Positions 40,897 through 50,648 of a stretch of 64,000 nt of DNA are shown here, piece by piece (positions within the stretch are counted from its first letter, which is position 1; each line of letters opens with the position of its first letter). Under the pieces are notes generated by a model, which made no database searches, had not been told where the DNA came from, and was given only the letters and a program-made list of their open reading frames with translations. The position numbers and the translations under genes were made by a program. This stretch comes from JAWHTC01 sp032586155 (GTDB lineage Bacteria; Pseudomonadota; Alphaproteobacteria; Rhodobacterales; Rhodobacteraceae): positions 930,001-994,000 of the forward strand of contig NZ_JAWHTC010000002.1 of NCBI RefSeq assembly GCF_032586155.1. Direction: 5' to 3'.

Positions 40897-43187
40897 ACCC
40901 GGATGGTCTCCTGTTGTTTTTCCCGCAACCGATAGGCCTGATCCCGCCCTGTGAGATAGGGCGCGGGCCAGTCCACGTGCGGGTCGTTCAATTCGACACC
41001 AGCATGCAATGTCCAATAGGGGTCGGCCAGATGCGGCCGCGCCAGGCAGACCAAGTCGGCCCGACCTGCCAAAAGGATCGAATTGGCATGGTCCGTCTCA
41101 TAGATGTTACCCACCGCCATGGTCGGCATGTTCAATTCGTTGCGGATCCGGTTTGAAAACGGTGTTTGAAACATCCGACCATAAAGCGGTTCAGCGTCGG
41201 TACTGGTCTGTCCGGCGCTGACGTCGATAATGTCGGCACCTGCGTCACGAAACATTCGCGCGATCTCGACTGCTTCCTGCGGTGTGACGCCAGTGTCGCC
41301 AACCCAATCATTTGCACTAATCCGCACCGACATCGGCTTGTCCTTGGGCCAGGCCGCGCGCATCGCAGTGAACACTTCCAACGGATAACGCATTCGGTTT
41401 TCCAGCGATCCGCCATACGCGTCGTTGCGAACATTCGACATCGGGGAAATGAACGACGATACCAAATACCCATGCGCCGCGTGCAATTCGATCATGTCAA
41501 ACCCGGCGCGGCTGGCCATTTCCGCGGAAGCCACGAACTGGGCGGTCACGTCGTCCATCTCCGCACGTGTCATTTCTAGGGGGGTCTTGTTGTTTTTCGA
41601 CCATGGAATCGCAGTTGCCGAGATCAGCTCCCAGTTGCCACCCTTAAGCGGCGCATCCATCTCTTCCCAGCCAAGCTGGGTCGATCCTTTCCGCCCCGAA
41701 TGGCCGATCTGGCAGCAAATTTTAGCATCGGTCTCCCGATGGACAAAATCAGTTAGCCGTTTCCAGGCCATCTGATGCTCGGGCCTATATAGTCCCGGGC
41801 ATCCCGGTGTAATCCGCCCGGTTTCGGATACACATGTCATTTCGGTATAGACCAATCCGGCGCCGCCCTTCGCCCGCTCGGCGTAGTGCACGAAGTGCCA
41901 ATCGGTCGGGCACCCGTCCACGGCCTTGTATTGTGCCATCGGCGACACGACGATTCGGTTTTTCAATGTCATCTGCCCCAACCGAAAAGGCGCAAACATC
42001 GGCGCCCGCACCGGTGCATCTTCAGATATCCCGGCCTGGGTCTGAAACCAACGCTCTGCCTTTTCAACCCAATCGGGGTCGCGCAAACGAAGGTTCTCGT
42101 GACTGATCCGTTGAGACCGCGTCAACAGGTTGTAATTGAACTGCACCGGGTCTTGATCGAGGTACCGCTCCACCTCTTCAAACCATTCCAGTGAATTGCG
42201 CGCGGCCGATTGCAGCCTCAGAACTTCCAACCGACGCTCGTCCTGATAGCGTTCAAACGCCTGTTCCATGCTTGGTTCACTATGCAGGAACTCTGCCAAG
42301 GCAATTGCACTGTCAAAAGCCAAACGCGAGCCCGACCCGATCGAGAAATGCCCAGTCGCTGCGGCATCCCCCATCAACACGACATTTTCGTGATACCAAG
42401 TCTCGCAAATCACCCGGGGGAAGTTCATCCACACCGCCGAGCCACGCAAATGTGCGGCGTTGGACATCAAATCGTGACCATCAAGGTATTTGGCGAATAC
42501 CCTGCGACAGGTTTCAACCGTTTCCTCCTTGGTCATGTCCTCGAAGCCCCAGGCATCCCAGGTCGGCTGCAGGCATTCGACAATGAATGTCGCGGTATTG
42601 TCGTCAAACTGATAGATATGCGCCCACATCCAACCGTGTTCGGTTTTTTCGAAGATGAAGGTGAAGGCGTCGTCGAACTTCTGATGCGTGCCCAGCCAGA
42701 TGAACTTGCATTTGCGGGTATCAATATCCGGTTTGAAAATGTCTTCGTATTCTGCGCGAATGCCCGAGTTGATCCCGTCCGTTGCAACAACAAGGTCGTA
42801 GTCTTTGCGGTAGTCCTCGGCGCTTTTGAATTCGGTTTCGAACCGCAAATCGACCCCCAATTCCCGCGCCCGGTCCTGTAACAACAACAGCATCTGCATC
42901 CGCCCGATCCCGGCAAACCCATGCCCGCCTGACACGGTGCGCACCCCGTCATGTTCGACGGCAATGTCATCCCAATAGGCGAAGTGGTCGCGGATCGCCT
43001 GCGTGCTTTTCGGATCGTTGCCTTCCATCCGCTCCAGCGCATCGTCCGAAAGCACCACACCCCAACCGAAAGTATCGTTGCTCTTGTTGCGTTCGATCAC
43101 CGTTACCTGGTGATTGGGATCACGCAATTTCATGCTGATCGCGAAATAGAGCCCCGCCGGCCCTCCACCCAGGCAAACGATCTTCAT
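40893..43187 (-). CDS. Bifunctional aryl-CoA monooxygenase/reductase (2-aminobenzoyl-CoA monooxygenase/reductase or salicylyl-CoA 5-hydroxylase type)
   Basis: This 764-residue fusion has two domains. Residues 1-380 are a class A flavin monooxygenase (LGGGPAGLYFAISMKL with GxGxxG-like GGGPAG at 7-12, VVATDGINSGIRAEYED, and NVVLMGDAAATGHFSIGSGSRLAFDSAIALAEFL as the GD motif). Residues 395-764 are an old-yellow-enzyme domain (FAPFRLGQMTLKNRIVVSPM, IELHAAHGYLVSSFISP, NAYGGSLENR-like NDAYGGSLENR, LARPHLADPYW). This architecture defines the ACMR family, which hydroxylates and then reduces 2-aminobenzoyl-CoA, and the related salicylyl-CoA 5-hydroxylase. A GGGAGG site precedes the ATG. First gene of the operon. 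Confidence 0.9.
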   Translation of the reverse strand: MKIVCLGGGPAGLYFAISMKLRDPNHQVTVIERNKSNDTFGWGVVLSDDALERMEGNDPKSTQAIRDHFAYWDDIAVEHDGVRTVSGGHGFAGIGRMQMLLLLQDRARELGVDLRFETEFKSAEDYRKDYDLVVATDGINSGIRAEYEDIFKPDIDTRKCKFIWLGTHQKFDDAFTFIFEKTEHGWMWAHIYQFDDNTATFIVECLQPTWDAWGFEDMTKEETVETCRRVFAKYLDGHDLMSNAAHLRGSAVWMNFPRVICETWYHENVVLMGDAAATGHFSIGSGSRLAFDSAIALAEFLHSEPSMEQAFERYQDERRLEVLRLQSAARNSLEWFEEVERYLDQDPVQFNYNLLTRSQRISHENLRLRDPDWVEKAERWFQTQAGISEDAPVRAPMFAPFRLGQMTLKNRIVVSPMAQYKAVDGCPTDWHFVHYAERAKGGAGLVYTEMTCVSETGRITPGCPGLYRPEHQMAWKRLTDFVHRETDAKICCQIGHSGRKGSTQLGWEEMDAPLKGGNWELISATAIPWSKNNKTPLEMTRAEMDDVTAQFVASAEMASRAGFDMIELHAAHGYLVSSFISPMSNVRNDAYGGSLENRMRYPLEVFTAMRAAWPKDKPMSVRISANDWVGDTGVTPQEAVEIARMFRDAGADIIDVSAGQTSTDAEPLYGRMFQTPFSNRIRNELNMPTMAVGNIYETDHANSILLAGRADLVCLARPHLADPYWTLHAGVELNDPHVDWPAPYLTGRDQAYRLREKQQETIRV

Positions 43188-43232
43188 GACAACATCCTCC
43201 CTTGCCGGATTTCACGCTCCGGATTTTGCAGA

Positions 43233-43261
43233 AGGCTAGCGGGGCTCAAATTTTATTTCAA
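43233..43261 (-). promoter_or_regulatory. Promoter of the aryl-CoA catabolic operon
   Basis: On the minus strand TTGAAA (43261-43256), a 17-base spacer and TAGCCT (43238-43233) form a sigma-70-like promoter about 45 bases upstream of the monooxygenase ATG. The -35 element is embedded in the palindrome at 43257-43268, placing a repressor directly over it. Confidence 0.55.
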
Positions 43262-43279
43262 GCTTGAAGTTTTAAACTT
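43257..43279. promoter_or_regulatory. Overlapping palindromes, probable MarR operator
   Basis: TTCAAGCTTGAA (43257-43268) is a perfect 12-bp palindrome. It overlaps AAGTTTTAAACTT (43267-43279), a second dyad. Both cover the -35 region of the catabolic promoter, the usual site for MarR repression. Binding by the cluster's own MarR is inferred. Confidence 0.5.
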
Positions 43280-43289
43280 GAACTAACCC

Positions 43290-43735
43290 GTCTGTGGAAA
43301 ACTTCGGGGGTTAGTCGTTGGATGGCGGCGGGCACGACTCGGTGGCATGTTCCTGCCGGGGCTTGCCATGGGGGCAACTCACGGGTTTCGCCCGATCTAT
43401 TCCCGCTTACTCCAAGGTGGACATGTATAACTCGGCTACCGGGACGATTACAGAGAACCACCATCTTATCCGGTATTTCATCCACATGCTTCACTCAAAT
43501 ATGCAGACACTCAAACCCTTGAAAATATAACATTTATTTTACCTCCAAAGTTTTCGCGCCGATTCCTCCCGTTGATTATCCCTAGCCCGCACGGTCCTGT
43601 GGGCAACTTGCGGACATCTCGATAATCCACAGAATCCGGGTTCCCTACAAAATCATCATCCTTTTTCTTTTTCTTTTATTATTTATTGAGACCTTCAAAG
43701 GTCCCGCCCATGGGAACGCTATCAATATGCAATGA
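43290..43735. other. Candidate chromosomal replication origin (oriC)
   Basis: This 446-base non-coding stretch lies where transcription diverges: rho-parB run right, and the catabolic cluster and maf-dnaQ run left. It has DnaA-box-like 9-mers with one mismatch to TTATCCACA: TGTGGAAAA (reverse, 43293-43301), TCATCCACA (43478-43486) and TAATCCACA (43623-43631). It has AT-rich tracts at about 43519-43541 and 43660-43690 and several GANTC methylation sites. parAB and two parS sites lie 2.6-6.8 kb away. No perfect DnaA box is present, so it remains a candidate. Confidence 0.45.
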
Positions 43736-43736
43736 G

Positions 43737-43765
43737 TTGACTCGAACGCCCTTCCAACCTATTTA
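43737..43765 (+). promoter_or_regulatory. Sigma-70 promoter of rho
   Basis: TTGACT (43737-43742), a 17-base spacer and TATTTA (43760-43765) closely match the vegetative consensus. They imply an untranslated leader of roughly 85 bases before the rho ATG at 43856. Confidence 0.6.
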
Positions 43766-43855
43766 GCCTCTCAACCTTGCCCGTCCGGGCATCCCAGGTT
43801 CTCCACCTTCAAAACAGATCGCGTGCCGCCCCTGCGGCCGATCAAGGATATATCC

Positions 43856-45127
<1,272 letters not shown>

Positions 45128-45157
45128 CGCCTGTTCCTAAATCGATGGGGTCTACAG

Positions 45158-46444
45158 ATGGATACGATTTTTGCTCTGGCCAGCGCGCAGGGAAAGGCTG
45201 GCGTGGCGGTTGTCCGTGTTTCCGGTCCAGGGGCGTGGGACGCAGCCGAGTCGCTCTGTGGCGCGCTGCCAGCGCCTCGGCAGGCCGGTTTACGTCTGCT
45301 CAAGGACCCATCCGGCACGCGTCTTGATGAAGCTCTGGTTCTGGCTTTCGAGGATAAGGCAAGCTTCACGGGCGAAAGAGTGGTCGAGCTGCAACTCCAT
45401 GGCTCGACGGCTGTGGCGGCTGCTGTCCTTGATGTGCTTGGTCACATTGACGGTCTGCGCCATGCCGAACCCGGTGAATTCACTCGCCGGGCTCTCGAAA
45501 ACGGACGTTTGGATCTGGCTCAGGTCGAAGGTCTTGCTGATCTGATCGATGCCGAGACCGAGGCGCAGCGCCGTCAGGCCCTGCGCGTCCTCTCCGGCGA
45601 TCTGGGCAACCGGGCCGAGCTCTGGCGTGGTGATCTTATCCGTGCCGCGGCCCTGATCGAAGCCACCATTGATTTCGCCGACGAAGAAGTTCCTGTCGAC
45701 GTTTCGCCCGAGGTCCGTGACCTTCTGTCCCGCACCCGCGATAGCCTGAACAGTGAAATCGCCGGCGTTTCAGTCGCAGAACGTGTTCGCACCGGCTTCG
45801 AGGTCGCGATCATCGGGGCTCCCAATGTTGGCAAGTCCACCCTGTTGAATGCGCTTGCCGGGCGCGAGGCCGCCATCACCTCTGAATACGCTGGGACCAC
45901 CCGGGACGTGATTGAAGTCCGCATGGACCTTGCAGGCGTCCCGGTCACCCTTCTTGATACCGCTGGTTTGCGTGAAACTCAGGACCACGTCGAACAGATT
46001 GGCATCGCACGTGCCCGGGAACGCGCCCTGGCGGCTGACCTGCGCGTTTTCCTTGTCGAGGACGGCCAGGCGCCTGATATAGAACCCCATGACGGCGATA
46101 TTGTTTTGCGGGCCAAGGGTGATCTTCTATCGGACAAGACTGGTGCCATCTCTGGCGCAACCGGTCTGGGCGTATCGGACCTGATTGAACAGGTTTCGAG
46201 TGTTTTGTGCCATAAAGTGGCAGATATTGGGGTTGCCACCCGATTGAGACACAAGATGTCGATGGAACGCGCCGTTGAAAGTCTGCAACAGGCGGATCAG
46301 CTACTAACCCTCGGCCACGATCACAGTGACCTAGCAGCCGAAGAACTCCGCAGTGCCGTGCGCGCACTTGACGCGCTCGTTGGCCGTGTGGATGTTGAAA
46401 GCATTCTGGATGAAATCTTCTCCAGCTTCTGCATCGGCAAGTGA
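45158..46444 (+). CDS. mnmE: tRNA uridine-5-carboxymethylaminomethyl(34) synthesis GTPase MnmE
   Basis: This 428-residue protein has an N-terminal formyl-THF-binding domain (IFALASAQGKAGVAVVRVSGP, GEFTRRALENGRLDLAQVEGLADLI), a central G domain (GAPNVGKSTLLN, GTTRDVIE, DTAGLRET) and the C-terminal FCIGK motif with its invariant Cys. With MnmG it modifies U34 of certain tRNAs. It follows rho by 30 bases and precedes mnmG. Confidence 0.97.
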   Translation: MDTIFALASAQGKAGVAVVRVSGPGAWDAAESLCGALPAPRQAGLRLLKDPSGTRLDEALVLAFEDKASFTGERVVELQLHGSTAVAAAVLDVLGHIDGLRHAEPGEFTRRALENGRLDLAQVEGLADLIDAETEAQRRQALRVLSGDLGNRAELWRGDLIRAAALIEATIDFADEEVPVDVSPEVRDLLSRTRDSLNSEIAGVSVAERVRTGFEVAIIGAPNVGKSTLLNALAGREAAITSEYAGTTRDVIEVRMDLAGVPVTLLDTAGLRETQDHVEQIGIARARERALAADLRVFLVEDGQAPDIEPHDGDIVLRAKGDLLSDKTGAISGATGLGVSDLIEQVSSVLCHKVADIGVATRLRHKMSMERAVESLQQADQLLTLGHDHSDLAAEELRSAVRALDALVGRVDVESILDEIFSSFCIGK

Positions 46445-46460
46445 GGTCTTACAATGAGGA

Positions 46461-48335
46461 ATGTTTCACGTGAAACATGATTTCGATGTCATCGTTGTCG
46501 GCGGCGGTCACGCCGGAACCGAGGCTGCTCATGCCAGTGCCCGCATGGGCGTGCGCACCGCCCTGGTCACTTTGCGGCGCGATGATATTGGTGTCATGTC
46601 CTGCAATCCGGCCATTGGAGGCCTTGGAAAAGGCCACCTCGTCCGCGAAATCGACGCCATGGACGGTGTTATGGGCCGTGTCGCGGATCTCGCCGGGATC
46701 CAGTTCCGGCTTCTCAATCGTCGCAAGGGCCCCGCTGTTCAAGGCCCCCGCGCCCAGGCTGACCGCGCCATTTATCGCCGCGAGATGCTGCGTGAGACCG
46801 TGGCGCAGCCGAACCTCTCAATCATCGAAGGCGAAACGATCGATTTTTTGATGACCGGTGACCGCGTGTCCGGTGTTCTCCTCGCCGACGGCACCGACCT
46901 GCGAGCCCAATCTGTCATCCTGACCACTGGTACTTTTCTGAGGGGTGTCATCCATATCGGTGACAAATCTCACGCTGGCGGGCGCATGGGCGATAAGCCG
47001 TCAATCAAACTGGCCGAACGGATGGACGGCTTCGGCTTGCCCCTTGGCCGACTGAAAACCGGCACCCCGCCCCGGTTGGATGGGCGCACGATCAACTGGG
47101 ATATCCTTGAAAAACAACCCGGCGATGACGTACCGACGATGTTTTCCTTCCTGAACAACAGGCCCACAGCGCCCCAGGTGGTTTGTGGTATTACCCATAC
47201 CAACGAAAAAACCCACGAGATCATTCAAAACAACCTGTCCCGCTCGGCCATGTATGGCGGTCATATCGACGGAATTGGCCCTCGCTACTGCCCGTCGATC
47301 GAGGACAAGATAGTCAGGTTTGCCGACAAGACTTCCCACCAAGTCTTTCTCGAGCCGGAGGGCGCCGACGATCACACGGTTTATCCTAACGGAATTTCAA
47401 CGTCTCTGCCCGAGGACGTACAGCACGACTACGTTCATTCCATCCGTGGTTTGGAGGAAGCGGTCATCCTGCAGCCGGGATACGCCATCGAATATGACTA
47501 CATCGATCCGCGTTCTTTAACCGCCACTCTTGCGCTCAAAGAAGTCCCGGGCCTCTACCTCGCGGGGCAAATCAACGGCACCACCGGCTACGAAGAAGCC
47601 GCAGCCCAAGGGATGGTTGCTGGTCTGAATGCCGCTCTGAAAGTTCTGAACCGCGATCCTGTACTGTTTTCCCGTGCAGAAAGCTATATCGGAGTAATGG
47701 TTGACGACCTGATCACCCGCGGCGTTTCCGAACCCTATCGCATGTTCACCTCCCGCGCTGAGTTCCGCCTGTCCCTACGCGCGGACAACGCTGATCAGCG
47801 ACTTACGCCTCTGGCAATTGACCTTGGCTGCGCATCCAAAGCGCGCAAAACCGCGTTTCAGGCCAAGCATGAAGCCTTGGAGTTTGGCCGTACACTTTTG
47901 AAATCCCAAAGCTGGACCCCGACACAGCTTAATGTGCGGGGGTTCAAGATGAACCAGGATGGCTCTCGCCGCGATGGGTTACAGCTTTTGGCCTTTCCGG
48001 ACATTGGTTTCGAAGACCTGCTGCCTTTGGATGAAAATCTCAAAGAGGTCGCGCCAGAGATCCGCACCCAGCTGGAAACTGATGCGCTTTATGCCAACTA
48101 CATCGAACGGCAAAAACGCGACGTTGAAGCGCTAAAACGCGACGAAGGACATCTGATCCCGTTGGATTTTGACTATTCTGCAATCGAAAGCCTTTCCAAC
48201 GAGTTGAAAACGAAGCTGACACAAGCGCGGCCCGCCAATTTGGCCCAGGCCGGACGGATCGACGGTATGACACCTGCCGCTCTTGCTTTGTTGCTCGCTG
48301 TGTTGCGCCGTGGAAAAAAGGTTGGCGCTGCATGA
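46461..48335 (+). CDS. mnmG: tRNA uridine-5-carboxymethylaminomethyl(34) synthesis enzyme MnmG
   Basis: This 624-residue FAD protein has the dinucleotide fold VIVVGGGHAGTEAAHASARMG, the catalytic region CNPAIGGLGKGHLVREIDAMDG, and RAEFRLSLRADNADQRLTPL. Its first codons (MFHVKH) are dictated by a parS palindrome that overlaps the start. Its stop overlaps the rsmG ATG (ATGA). It is the MnmE partner, in the usual order beside the origin. Confidence 0.97.
   Translation: MFHVKHDFDVIVVGGGHAGTEAAHASARMGVRTALVTLRRDDIGVMSCNPAIGGLGKGHLVREIDAMDGVMGRVADLAGIQFRLLNRRKGPAVQGPRAQADRAIYRREMLRETVAQPNLSIIEGETIDFLMTGDRVSGVLLADGTDLRAQSVILTTGTFLRGVIHIGDKSHAGGRMGDKPSIKLAERMDGFGLPLGRLKTGTPPRLDGRTINWDILEKQPGDDVPTMFSFLNNRPTAPQVVCGITHTNEKTHEIIQNNLSRSAMYGGHIDGIGPRYCPSIEDKIVRFADKTSHQVFLEPEGADDHTVYPNGISTSLPEDVQHDYVHSIRGLEEAVILQPGYAIEYDYIDPRSLTATLALKEVPGLYLAGQINGTTGYEEAAAQGMVAGLNAALKVLNRDPVLFSRAESYIGVMVDDLITRGVSEPYRMFTSRAEFRLSLRADNADQRLTPLAIDLGCASKARKTAFQAKHEALEFGRTLLKSQSWTPTQLNVRGFKMNQDGSRRDGLQLLAFPDIGFEDLLPLDENLKEVAPEIRTQLETDALYANYIERQKRDVEALKRDEGHLIPLDFDYSAIESLSNELKTKLTQARPANLAQAGRIDGMTPAALALLLAVLRRGKKVGAA
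46462..46477. promoter_or_regulatory. parS: parS centromere site 1
   Basis: TGTTTCACGTGAAACA is a perfect match to the universal parS 16-mer bound by ParB. It overlaps the mnmG start codon and lies 3.3 kb from parB. Confidence 0.95.
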
Positions 48336-48946
48336 TCCCGACGCCGGACTCTCTGGATGTTTCACGTGAAACATTCGACCGATTGCGAATTTACGCGGAC
48401 CTTCTGGAAAAGTGGAATCCGCGCATCAATCTTGTGGCAAAGTCCACGCTGTTAGATCTTTGGCAGCGACATTTTCTTGATTCCCTGCAGGTATTTCGCC
48501 TTTTGGACGCCGCCGTGCCACATTGGGCGGATTTGGGCAGCGGTGGCGGGTTCCCCGGACTGATTGTCGCAATCGCAGCGGCCGAGGCAGGAAACCCGGC
48601 AAAAACCACGCTTGTCGAAAGCGATCAGCGCAAAGCAGCCTTCCTGCGCACCGTGTTGCGCGAAACCTCTGTTTCAGCCCAAGTCATTGCCCAACGGATA
48701 AAAAAAGTACCGCCCTTGAGGGCAGATGTTCTGTCCGCAAGGGCTTTGGCGGAACTCTCAACGCTGTTGGAATTTGCCCACCTACACCTTGCCGATGGTG
48801 GCACCTGCCTATTCCCAAAAGGTCGAAATTGGAAATCCGAGCTTCAAACCGCGCAAAAAGCATGGCATTTCTCTTTCGAAGCGATCCCAAGCCAAACCGA
48901 TTCCGAAGCCGTTATCCTGAAAATCAAAGGAATTGCCCGTGTCTGA
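48332..48946 (+). CDS. rsmG: 16S rRNA (guanine(527)-N(7))-methyltransferase RsmG
   Basis: This 204-residue Rossmann methyltransferase has LLEKWNPRINLVAKSTL and RHFLDSLQVFRLL, the SAM loop WADLGSGGGFPGLIVAIA, and VLSARALAELSTLLEFAHLHL. It methylates G527 of 16S rRNA; loss gives low-level streptomycin resistance in other bacteria. A parS site lies in codons 9-14 (VSRETF). The 3' end overlaps parA by eight bases. Confidence 0.95.
   Translation: MIPTPDSLDVSRETFDRLRIYADLLEKWNPRINLVAKSTLLDLWQRHFLDSLQVFRLLDAAVPHWADLGSGGGFPGLIVAIAAAEAGNPAKTTLVESDQRKAAFLRTVLRETSVSAQVIAQRIKKVPPLRADVLSARALAELSTLLEFAHLHLADGGTCLFPKGRNWKSELQTAQKAWHFSFEAIPSQTDSEAVILKIKGIARV
48358..48373. promoter_or_regulatory. parS: parS centromere site 2
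   Basis: A second perfect TGTTTCACGTGAAACA, here read within rsmG as VSRET. It lies 1.9 kb from the first site and 1.4 kb upstream of parB. Two close sites would seed ParB spreading at the origin. Confidence 0.95.
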
Positions 48947-49748
48947 CCCCACCCGGCCCCCCGGCCCCAAAATAATCGCCGTGGCCAACCAGAAGGGCGG
49001 CGTTGGCAAGACCACAACCACGATCAACCTTGGTGCTGCCCTCGCCGAGCAGGGCGCGCGAGTTCTGGTGATTGATCTTGATCCTCAAGGCAACGCGTCG
49101 ACCGGCCTTGGGATCGAGGCGTCAGATCGAGAATACACCACCTATGATCTCATCGTGGGCGAAGCCGAGTTGAGCCAGGTCATCCACAAGACCGACAATG
49201 AAAACCTGCTGATCGTGCCCGCCACTGTTGACCTGAGCTCTGCCGATATCGAGCTGATTTCAAACGAAAAAAGAAGCTTTCTGTTGCATGATGCCCTACG
49301 CCAGCATGCCATGGACGAGTTCGACCTGGACTACATCCTGATCGACTGCCCGCCGTCGCTGAATCTGTTGACTGTCAACGCCATGGTTGCATCGCATTCC
49401 GTCCTGGTCCCGCTGCAAAGCGAGTTTTTTGCGCTCGAAGGCCTGTCGCAACTCATGCTAACGGTGCGCGAGGTTCGCCAGACCGCCAATCAAGACCTAC
49501 GGATCGAAGGCATCGTCCTGACCATGTATGACGGTCGCAACCGCCTGTCCCAACAAGTCGAGGCCGATGCGCGTGACAATCTTGGCGATCTGGTATTCAA
49601 GACGATCATCCCGCGCAATGTTCGAGTCAGCGAGGCCCCATCTTTCGCCATGCCCGTCCTGACCTACGAGCCCGAATCCAAAGGCGCACGGGCCTATCGT
49701 GATCTGGCGTCAGAAATCCTTGGCAACCACGCACGCGCGGCCGCATAA
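48939..49748 (+). CDS. parA: Chromosome partitioning ATPase ParA
   Basis: This 269-residue deviant Walker ATPase has KIIAVANQKGGVGKTTTTINLG with the signature Lys, VIDLDPQGNASTGLG and DYILIDCPPSLNLLTVNA. It drives segregation of ParB-parS complexes. The GTG at 48939 is chosen because AAAGGA lies seven bases upstream; a TTG at 48933 sits too close to that site. It overlaps the rsmG stop. Confidence 0.95.
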   Translation: MSDPTRPPGPKIIAVANQKGGVGKTTTTINLGAALAEQGARVLVIDLDPQGNASTGLGIEASDREYTTYDLIVGEAELSQVIHKTDNENLLIVPATVDLSSADIELISNEKRSFLLHDALRQHAMDEFDLDYILIDCPPSLNLLTVNAMVASHSVLVPLQSEFFALEGLSQLMLTVREVRQTANQDLRIEGIVLTMYDGRNRLSQQVEADARDNLGDLVFKTIIPRNVRVSEAPSFAMPVLTYEPESKGARAYRDLASEILGNHARAAA

Positions 49749-49766
49749 CCTCGAAAGGAAACCAAC

Positions 49767-50648
49767 ATGGCAGACAGGAAACGAGGTTTGGGTCGCGGTC
49801 TGTCCGCGCTTATGGCCGACGTCAACACCGAACAACCCGCAGTCCCTGAGGCCCCGCGCCGTGCGGAACATGTCCTGCCGATCGAACGGGTACAGCCCAA
49901 CCCCGATCAGCCACGCCGCCGTTTCAATGATGACAAGTTGGAAGAGCTGTCTGCCTCGATCCGCGAAAAGGGTATCATCCAACCCCTTATTGTGCGCCCT
50001 GATCCGACAAAAGATGGGTATTATCAAATCGTTGCCGGTGAACGACGCTGGCGCGCCGCACAGTTGGCTCAGCTGCACGAAGTCCCGGTTTTGATCCGTG
50101 AGTTTGATGATACCGAGGTCCTCGAAGTTGCGATCATCGAGAACATCCAACGCGCCGACCTGAACGCAGTGGAGGAAGCCGCCGGATACCGCCAGTTGAT
50201 CGACAAGTTCGGTCACACCCAGGAACAATTGGCCAAGGCCCTCGGCAAAAGCCGCTCACATATCGCCAATCAAATGCGCCTACTGACCCTTCCGCAGGAT
50301 GTGCTGGACCTACTCGAGGCTGATAAGCTTTCAGCTGGTCACGCCCGCGCCCTGATCACCTCGGATGATCCGTCTGCATTGGCCCGCATGGTCGTTCAAA
50401 AGGGCCTGTCCGTGCGTGAGGCTGAACGGTTGGCCAAACAAGGCGCCAAAACGAAGGTCAAAGCGAAAGCCAGTGTTCCAACCGAGAAAGATGCCGATAC
50501 CGTTGCGCTTGAAGGAGACCTGTCCGCCAATCTGGGGATGAAGGTGTCGATCAACCATGGGTCTGGCGGCGAATCCGGCCAAGTGACGATCAGCTACAAG
50601 TCATTGGACCAACTGGATGATCTTTGCCGCCTGCTGACTAATAGTTAG
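49767..50648 (+). CDS. parB: Chromosome partitioning protein ParB (CTPase)
   Basis: This 293-residue protein has RGLGRGLSALMAD at the N-terminus (ParA-stimulating region), IQPNPDQPRRRF-type text VQPNPDQPRRRFNDDKLEELSASI, the CTP-binding box GERRWRAAQLAQL, and a helix-turn-helix around EQLAKALGKSRSHIANQMRLL. The C-terminal dimerisation domain ends DDLCRLLTNS. It binds the two parS sites upstream. AAAGGAA precedes the ATG. The end overlaps the convergent DUF454 gene by 11 bases. Confidence 0.96.
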   Translation: MADRKRGLGRGLSALMADVNTEQPAVPEAPRRAEHVLPIERVQPNPDQPRRRFNDDKLEELSASIREKGIIQPLIVRPDPTKDGYYQIVAGERRWRAAQLAQLHEVPVLIREFDDTEVLEVAIIENIQRADLNAVEEAAGYRQLIDKFGHTQEQLAKALGKSRSHIANQMRLLTLPQDVLDLLEADKLSAGHARALITSDDPSALARMVVQKGLSVREAERLAKQGAKTKVKAKASVPTEKDADTVALEGDLSANLGMKVSINHGSGGESGQVTISYKSLDQLDDLCRLLTNS

